Part shown: positions 24,460 to 29,636 of the stretch, one piece after another
How positions within the stretch are numbered: the stretch's first letter is position 1
How the letters are laid out: each line of letters opens with the position of its first letter
Assembly: GCA_050948825.1 (NCBI GenBank)
Contig: JBMNEO010000002.1
Location: 1 to 31,949 of the forward strand
Source: DUQX01 sp050948825
GTDB lineage: Bacteria; Bacillota; Dethiobacteria; DTU022; UBA8154
Length of the DNA: 31,949 bases
Direction of reading: 5' to 3'
Notes under the pieces: model-generated
What the model saw: only the letters and a program-made list of their open reading frames with translations
Told to the model about the DNA's origin: nothing
Databases searched by the model: none
Made by a program: the position numbers and the translations under genes

Positions 24460-26187
24460 TTAATCTTTTTCACCGGGATTTTCACCCTCTTCATCGGGGA
24501 TAAATTTTTTGATCGGAAGAATTAAACTGAAAATACTCCCCTTGCCGGGTTCACTCTCCACATCAATAAATCCCCCGTGGGATTGGGCAGTGCCCAGGCT
24601 TACCGAAAGTCCCAGGCCGGTTCCTTTGCCAACTTTTTTTGATGTGTAGAAGGGGTTAAAAACTTGTGAGATTTTTTTCTGGTCAATCCCGCAGCCGTTA
24701 TCGGCGATATCAACCGCTACAAATTTGTCCGGCTTTATTCTGGTGCTAATGATTATTTCACCTTTTTCCTGTTCATCGTTTTCCATATGTTTCTGCTCGA
24801 CGGCATCTTTGGCATTAAGCAGCAGGTTGATAATGATCTGTTCCAGCCCCTGTGCATTGCCCAGGATCATTAAAGGCGACTCGTCAAGGTTCTTCACGAG
24901 ATTGATTTTACCTTTTTCTATCTGGTAAGCAGCAAGGTTGAGAGCTTTTTCCACCACCTGGTTTAGATCTATTTCTTCAAAAGTAAATTCATCCTGGCGG
25001 GAAAAGGTTAAAAGGTTTTGAATGATTCTCTGGCAGCGTACCCCGCAGAGCTGGATATCTTTAATCAGCTGGTAATGCGGGCTTTCGGGAGGGGTTTCCC
25101 TGAGCAGCAGCTGGGAATCGCCCACAATTGCCGTTAGGGGGCTGTTAAGCTCGTGCGCTACCCCGGCGGACATCTCTCCCAGGGAAACAAATTTGATCGA
25201 ATCCACGATACTGGTAACATCCTTGCCGTAGTAAGTCACTCCGTAAGGTTCTTCGTTTTCCATATAAGCGGGATAAGCAAAGATATCAAGCACCCGGTTA
25301 TAGCGAGTCCGGTTTTGAAGATATGCAGTTTTTTTACTCCGTAAGACTTGATCGGCCAGGCAGGGATTACATTTGGATTCGCGGCCATATAAGATATGGT
25401 AGCATTTTTGCCCAAGTATATCCTTTTCCTTCAGGGTAAAAAAATCTATCGCAGCCCTGTTAACCCTTTGTATTTCGTAATTAAGGTTAATAAAGAGCAG
25501 CAGGTCTGTTACTGCAGAAAAAGTAATCTCCCACTCCTGTTTATGTTGCCAGACTTCGTTATACAGGCGGACGTTTTCCAGACAGACGGCGAGTTGATCG
25601 GCCACTTGCTGCAAAAAAAGCTGGTCGTTCTCGCTGAATGGCTTTCTGCTTGCCGCTTCCAATACCCCGATGACTTCTTCATTTACCAGCAGGGGAATAA
25701 GAATTTTCGAAGTGATCCCCTGTTTGATAAATTTAATATCCTCTGGAAAGGAGCAGCCCTTTGAAGAGAGGTTATTATGTAAGAGCGGTTTTTTCTCGTG
25801 GAGCACGTACCAGAGGGCGGCATCCGTTTCGCTGTCATTTTTGGAAGACTTCTCCAACTGGCTGTACTTAAAGTAGGATTCGGATATTTTATGGCTGTTT
25901 CCTGTAAAGAAGACTATACGCTTGATAAGATCGTCCTTCATGACTACATAAAGGCTGAGAATGTTGAAATAAACCAGCGTTTGCAATTTGGGCATAATGT
26001 TTTCGATTATCTCTTGATAAGACATGTTTATACCCATATTTTTAGCCAGTTGATTAATGATCTCCAGTTGAATATTCCTTTTTGATAGCTCGCTCACCTT
26101 CTTCTTTAATTCAACATAATAAGACTTTTTGGAGCTGTGTATTCCTGTTAGTTTTTCAATGAGCATATTTTTATTGTTAATAACCAC
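24460..26187 (-). CDS. Soluble sensor histidine kinase with GAF and cysteine-containing PAS domains
   Basis: A 575-residue kinase with no membrane segment. A coiled coil covers residues 20-55 and a GAF domain about 60-210. A PAS domain at 218-330 contains GQKCYHILYGRESKCNPCLA (Cys262, Cys273, Cys276). HisKA carries His345 in GVAHELNSPLTAI, and the HATPase domain has NLLLNAKDAVE, DNGCGID and GKGTGLGLS. The cytosolic layout and the cysteine cluster fit sensing of a small intracellular molecule, redox state or metal. The start is a GTG with AAGGGGGTC 8 bases upstream. It follows the alcohol dehydrogenase gene by 32 bases and precedes the sigma-54 activator gene by 82, so the three form an operon. 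Confidence 0.93.
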   Translation of the reverse strand: MVINNKNMLIEKLTGIHSSKKSYYVELKKKVSELSKRNIQLEIINQLAKNMGINMSYQEIIENIMPKLQTLVYFNILSLYVVMKDDLIKRIVFFTGNSHKISESYFKYSQLEKSSKNDSETDAALWYVLHEKKPLLHNNLSSKGCSFPEDIKFIKQGITSKILIPLLVNEEVIGVLEAASRKPFSENDQLFLQQVADQLAVCLENVRLYNEVWQHKQEWEITFSAVTDLLLFINLNYEIQRVNRAAIDFFTLKEKDILGQKCYHILYGRESKCNPCLADQVLRSKKTAYLQNRTRYNRVLDIFAYPAYMENEEPYGVTYYGKDVTSIVDSIKFVSLGEMSAGVAHELNSPLTAIVGDSQLLLRETPPESPHYQLIKDIQLCGVRCQRIIQNLLTFSRQDEFTFEEIDLNQVVEKALNLAAYQIEKGKINLVKNLDESPLMILGNAQGLEQIIINLLLNAKDAVEQKHMENDEQEKGEIIISTRIKPDKFVAVDIADNGCGIDQKKISQVFNPFYTSKKVGKGTGLGLSVSLGTAQSHGGFIDVESEPGKGSIFSLILPIKKFIPDEEGENPGEKD

Positions 26188-26219
26188 TATTATGACCCCC
26201 TTAAAATGCTGAAATATTT

Positions 26220-27368
26220 TTAGAGAGCTGAATAGAATATTTCATTAATATCTTCAACATCAGCGTCCCGGGGATTGGTAATGAAGCAGGCATCCTTAAT
26301 TGCATTTTGGCTAAGCTGGGGAATCAGCTCTTCAGGCAAACCGAGTTCCGATAGCCCCGATGGTATTTTGACATCTGCGGCAAGCATCTGCACCATTTCA
26401 ATCGCTTTTTCGGCAGCTTCGCGCGTGGTCATATTTTCTACCTTTGCTCCCATGGCCCCGGCTATTTCGACATATTTATCCATGGAGGAGATAAGGTTAA
26501 AGCGCATTACATAAGGCAGCAGGATGGAACTGATCTCTCCGATAGGCAGGTCCAGCAATCCTCCAACCTGGTGGGTCATGGCGTGCACGAGGCCGAGTAT
26601 TGCATTGGAGAAGGCCAAGCCCGCTTGAAGGCTGGCCTGAGCCATGGCCACCTTTGCTTCTTCGTTGACCTGGCTGGCAACCGAAGCCCTCAGGTTGGAG
26701 GAGATCAGTTTGATGGCATGCAAAGCGTGAACATTTGTCAGGTCGGTGGCCGCCAGGGAAAGGAATGCTTCGATCGCGTGGCTTAAGGCTTCCATACCGG
26801 TGTGCCTGGTAAGTTTGCTGTTGACGGTAGAGAGTATCAGCGGATCGGATATGGCGATATCCGGAACAAGCGATTTAGAGATGATGGTCATCTTTATTTT
26901 TCGCTTGCTGTCGGCAATGATCGAGAATTGGGAAACCTCCGAACCGGACCCTGCGGTAGAAGGTACAACGATCAGTGGCGGGAGGGGGGTGTGAATAAGA
27001 TCAATACCCTCATAATCCTGAATTGTACCTTTATTTGTCGTGAGAGTAGCTACCGCCTTGGCCGCATCAATGGCGCTTCCCCCGCCGATGGCCAGGACCG
27101 CGTCACAACCTGTATCCAGGTACAGTAAAGCTCCTTCCTCTACTTCAAAGTCCCTGGGATTGGCCGAGAAATCAGACCAGATTTGGTAATCCAGGCCGAT
27201 ATTTTTAATAAAAGGGAGAGCTTTTTCGATCCACCCGTACTGAATTACTCCCTGGTCGGCAACGAGAAAAACGCGGGAAGCGCCCAACCGGATACAACAT
27301 TCACCTATTTGGTTGAGAGAGCCCTTCCCGAAAATTATTTCCGGGGTGACGAATTTACTTATATACAT
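26220..27368 (-). CDS. Iron-type (group III) alcohol dehydrogenase homologue with altered metal site
   Basis: A 382-residue protein of the Fe-ADH/DHQS-like family. The NAD-binding part has GGGSAIDAAKAVA and PSTAGSGSEVS. The metal region reads TGMEALSHAIEAF and LVHAMTHQVGGLLDLPIGEISSILLPYVMRFN. The four usual ligands are Asp, His, His, His; here they are Glu193, His197, His262 and Ile276, so one position is conservatively changed and one is lost. It may use a different metal geometry, a different chemistry, or have a regulatory role. The ATG at 27368 follows AGGTGAG; a GTG three codons earlier lies within that site. It is the first gene of an operon with the histidine kinase and the sigma-54 activator. 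Confidence 0.88.
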   Translation of the reverse strand: MYISKFVTPEIIFGKGSLNQIGECCIRLGASRVFLVADQGVIQYGWIEKALPFIKNIGLDYQIWSDFSANPRDFEVEEGALLYLDTGCDAVLAIGGGSAIDAAKAVATLTTNKGTIQDYEGIDLIHTPLPPLIVVPSTAGSGSEVSQFSIIADSKRKIKMTIISKSLVPDIAISDPLILSTVNSKLTRHTGMEALSHAIEAFLSLAATDLTNVHALHAIKLISSNLRASVASQVNEEAKVAMAQASLQAGLAFSNAILGLVHAMTHQVGGLLDLPIGEISSILLPYVMRFNLISSMDKYVEIAGAMGAKVENMTTREAAEKAIEMVQMLAADVKIPSGLSELGLPEELIPQLSQNAIKDACFITNPRDADVEDINEIFYSAL

Positions 27369-27681
27369 ATTTCTCACCTTTTAAAGGAAGTTTTTCGCTA
27401 AACAACGAACAACTGCTAGACCGCTAATCAACCATTAAACACTACTAATTATCAATAGCTCCCGGGCAGAGCATTTCAAGTCGCCTTGCTGAACGGTAAG
27501 TCTGTGCAAATCTGCCCTGTTAACTTGTATTTCTTTAACAATCGATAAATTCCTCTTTGTAATACTTTGAATTTGTAACTTCTTAAAGAAAATAATAGAA
27601 ATCAGCCCCGCCAGGAATTGGTTCGGGGCTGAAAATAACTGCATATTTTGCTAAATAGTATAGCTTGAAACGTCATATAGT
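27369..27681 (-). promoter_or_regulatory. Leader and promoter region of the dehydrogenase-kinase-activator operon
   Basis: No gene is accepted here. GGGCAGA (27464-27470) and TCTGCCC (27511-27517) form a perfect 7-base stem closing a 40-base loop, which would lie in the mRNA leader of the dehydrogenase operon. No GG-N10-GC sigma-54 element was found on the minus strand, so the operon is probably read by another sigma factor. The right part holds the terminator of the upstream transcript. Confidence 0.45.
27590..27631 (-). terminator. Rho-independent terminator after the four-cysteine protein gene
   Basis: CAGCCCC (27603-27609) and GGGGCTG (27625-27631) form a perfect 7-base stem with possible extra inner pairs. 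In the minus direction the stem is followed by a T-rich stretch (ATTTCTATTATTTTCTTT). It separates the channel/four-cysteine transcript from the dehydrogenase operon. Confidence 0.65.
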
Positions 27682-27969
27682 TTAGTCTGTATTTTTATGC
27701 TTTAATGTAGGAGCGAATTCCTTTTCAATGGGAATGTCTTTCTGCTCTTGATTGCTGTCAATATCGTCAACGATCTCCGGTAAGGCACTGTAACCCACAT
27801 TCGTTTCCATTATCTTTTTGCAGATAGCCCTTTGCTCTTCGGTGCAGCCGAGGCCTTCCGCATAATCCTTGCTAAATTCTTTGGAAAAAGCACCGGCGCT
27901 GCAAAACATTGTCCAACCGTTCAGGCCTTGATATTCCTTCCAATAATGGCACTTGACCATCTTTTCCAT
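27682..27969 (-). CDS. Small four-cysteine protein, stand-alone copy of the channel's N-terminal module
   Basis: A 95-residue soluble protein. Residues 1-60 contain Cys7, Cys23, Cys42 and Cys50 in the spacing C-x15-C-x18-C-x7-C. This is exactly the spacing found in the first 50 residues of the FNT channel encoded 28 bases upstream (Cys5, 21, 40, 48). Other shared positions are YWKEY/FWKDY, AFSK/AFNK, GCT and the MExNxG block. The C-terminus (about 60-95) is acidic and then lysine-rich, without a domain. AAAGGAG lies 8 bases before the ATG. The module may bind zinc or an iron-sulfur cluster; I know no named family for it. Confidence 0.85.
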   Translation of the reverse strand: MEKMVKCHYWKEYQGLNGWTMFCSAGAFSKEFSKDYAEGLGCTEEQRAICKKIMETNVGYSALPEIVDDIDSNQEQKDIPIEKEFAPTLKHKNTD

Positions 27970-27997
27970 TTTCTTTACTCCTTTCTTTTTATTTGCA

Positions 27998-29056
27998 TTA
28001 CTTCGTATCAGCGGTCCCCGCCAGCTTCTGGATTGAGGGGCGGAGATAAGCGTTCCAGTAGATAATTGCTACGAAAAGGATACCCCCGACCATGTTGCCG
28101 ATTGTGACAGGGATTAAATTATTCAAAATAAAACCCGACCAGTTGAGGCTTTGGCTGACACCCGATGCCAGGAGCGGTTGAAGAACTGCCTGGTTTTTAA
28201 GGAAAATACCCATCGGGATAAAATACATATTTGCGATGGAGTGCTCAAGTCCGATAGCCACAAAAGCTGTGACAGGTAACATGATGCCAAGTATTTTACT
28301 GATGGCATCCTTTCCGGCCAGTGAGAGCCAAACAGCCATACAGACGAGCCAGTTGCAGAAGATGCCGCGAACGAAAGCTTCTCCCCAGGGAAGTGATGCC
28401 TTGGCGCTGGCCGTGTTAATTGCTTTAATAGCTATGGAGCAGTCGTTGGCTTTCCAGATACCTGAGTAAAGAAAAAGGATTGCGATGAGAAGAGAGCCGA
28501 TAAAATTGAAAAGATAAACCCAACCCCAGTTATTAAGAACCTGTTTGAGTGTTACCTTCTTATCCAAAAGTCCCGTAACCATAAGGTTGTTGCCTGTAAA
28601 AAGCTCTGCGCCCCCCATGATGACAAGAACAAGGCCGAGTGAGAAGGTCGCCCCTCCTACAAGGCGGGAAAGGCCGTCACCGATGTAGGTGGCGAGATCG
28701 TTGGTTACCACTGTGGAAAGCACCGCCCCCATGGCGATGTATGCTCCGGCTAATAGTGCAAGTAACTGAAGTGCCGGTGAATTAGTGGCTGCTTTTTTTT
28801 CTGCGAGGCCAACGGCATTTTTAGCTACAATAGGTGGCGGATCGCAGACTACCGGAGGTGCAGGTGGTGCAGGTACTGCTCCTGTACCGATATTCAGTTC
28901 CATTGTTCCAAGGCATTCTTTTCTTTTATCCGGGGTGCAGCCGATCTGGGCTAAGAAAGCTGGATTTACAGGCTTGTTGAAGGCTGCAAGATCACAGTAC
29001 GAAATAGAACCTCCTATTGAATCATAATCCTTCCAGAATGGGCAGCGGTTAGGCAT
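27998..29056 (-). CDS. FocA/NirC (FNT) family anion channel with N-terminal four-cysteine module
   Basis: A 352-residue protein in three parts. Residues 1-58 are a cysteine module (Cys5, 21, 40, 48). Residues 60-95 are a Pro/Ala-rich linker with an additional Cys71. Residues about 95-345 are the six-helix FNT channel with MGGAELFTGNNLM (147-159) and the central histidine His272 in GLEHSIANMYF. FNT pentamers carry formate, nitrite, hydrosulfide, acetate or lactate; the substrate here is not evident. Typical FocA proteins are about 280 residues and lack the cysteine module. The start follows AAAGGGGGC. A sigma-54 promoter lies about 50 bases upstream. It is cotranscribed with the four-cysteine protein gene. 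Confidence 0.93.
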   Translation of the reverse strand: MPNRCPFWKDYDSIGGSISYCDLAAFNKPVNPAFLAQIGCTPDKRKECLGTMELNIGTGAVPAPPAPPVVCDPPPIVAKNAVGLAEKKAATNSPALQLLALLAGAYIAMGAVLSTVVTNDLATYIGDGLSRLVGGATFSLGLVLVIMGGAELFTGNNLMVTGLLDKKVTLKQVLNNWGWVYLFNFIGSLLIAILFLYSGIWKANDCSIAIKAINTASAKASLPWGEAFVRGIFCNWLVCMAVWLSLAGKDAISKILGIMLPVTAFVAIGLEHSIANMYFIPMGIFLKNQAVLQPLLASGVSQSLNWSGFILNNLIPVTIGNMVGGILFVAIIYWNAYLRPSIQKLAGTADTK

Positions 29057-29106
29057 TTTAAAAGCCCCCTTTCTTTATATTGTTTTTTGATGTTCAACTA
29101 TATCTA

Positions 29107-29124
29107 TTGCAAGGTTTGTGCCAG
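29107..29124 (-). promoter_or_regulatory. Sigma-54 (-24/-12) promoter of the FNT channel gene
   Basis: Read on the minus strand, the sequence is CTGGCACAAACCTTGCAA. GG at 29122-29121 and GC at 29110-29109 are separated by exactly ten bases, and the TGGCAC and TTGCA boxes match the sigma-54 consensus almost completely. Transcription would start near 29097, about 40 bases before the channel ATG. A sigma-54 activator and its kinase are encoded 2 kb downstream on the same strand. Confidence 0.85.
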
Positions 29125-29153
29125 GTTCTCAGGAAAGGCGAAAAATTTGTTCC

Positions 29154-29194
29154 TTTTTGTTTTTAGGTGTTTTTAGTGTGTTTTTAGTCTGTTT
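29154..29194. promoter_or_regulatory. Helically phased T-tracts upstream of the sigma-54 promoter
   Basis: T5 runs begin at 29160, 29170 and 29181, with a T3 run at 29192, in repeated GTTTTTAG units. The spacing of 10-11 bases is one helical turn, which predicts intrinsic DNA bending. They lie between the -24/-12 element and the upstream dyads, where DNA must loop for an enhancer-bound activator to reach sigma-54 polymerase. Confidence 0.55.
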
Positions 29195-29235
29195 ATTGCT
29201 GCTTTCTATATAATATGTGAATAAATGATTGTAGA

Positions 29236-29307
29236 ACGGGAGGCAGGATTCCCGTCCTCGCGGGCGGCATTGACGAATTTTGTCCAAAAAGTTACGTAAA
29301 TACGTAA
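29236..29307. promoter_or_regulatory. Candidate enhancer dyads for the sigma-54 activator
   Basis: Two dyads lie 112-186 bases upstream of the -24 box: ACGGGA (29236-29241) with TCCCGT (29250-29255), and TTACGTA (29292-29298) with TACGTAA (29301-29307). The second is flanked by TTTGTC and GACAAA, which extends the symmetry with a bulge. Their distance is right for NtrC-type activator sites. Which regulator binds them, if any, is inference. Confidence 0.4.
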
Positions 29308-29493
29308 GACAAAGTATTCTTTTGCGGAGTGTATAATGAGAGACCCTGGATGATCAGGCGGGTGATGATCAGGTGAGTTTAGGGGAGTTTTCCAGTTTGC
29401 GGTATAATATCTGCCTGATTTTTCTACTTGAACTGCCGGTTAAAAAAAAATATGCTTAAAGGAGAAACGAAACTTCCTTTCAAATTAGAGGTG

Positions 29494-29596
29494 GCCGGCA
29501 TTCCGGGTATTTGAGCCGGGCTTAAACCCTCCGCACCAGAGAGGGCGCTTGCCGCATGCCGGCATTTCAGGTATTTTGGCAGACCGGCTCCGGTTT
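29494..29596 (+). ncRNA. Structured 5' leader of the PBP gene (unassigned three-way junction)
   Basis: GCCGGCAT (29494-29501) pairs perfectly with ATGCCGGC (29556-29563). Between them lie CCGG/CCGG (29503-29506 with 29516-29519) and the hairpin CCCTC/GAGGG (29527-29531 with 29541-29545), so a three-way junction can form. ACCG/CGGT follows near 29583-29594. The outer arm is part of a 19-base direct repeat (29494-29512 and 29558-29576, two mismatches), so an alternative pairing is possible. No known riboswitch class was recognised. Confidence 0.35.
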
Positions 29597-29636
29597 AATC
29601 TAGTAATTCTGTAATTCAGTATAAGGAGAGTATTTT

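Larger units (their letters stand above)
29057..29636. other. Divergent regulatory region between the FNT channel and PBP genes
   Basis: This 580-base gap has no supportable gene. In order it holds: the ribosome binding site and sigma-54 promoter of the channel gene (29107-29124); helically spaced T-tracts (29154-29194); two dyads (29236-29255 and 29292-29307); a tandem GATGATCAGG pair (29349-29373); a TATAAT box near 29403 without a clear -35; and a structured leader of the PBP gene (29494-29596). Confidence 0.6.

Noticed and set aside
27435..27644. 69-aa minus-strand open frame between the cysteine protein and dehydrogenase genes
   Set aside because: It starts at or before the terminator stem and has no ribosome binding site or family resemblance; the region is better explained as terminator plus leader.
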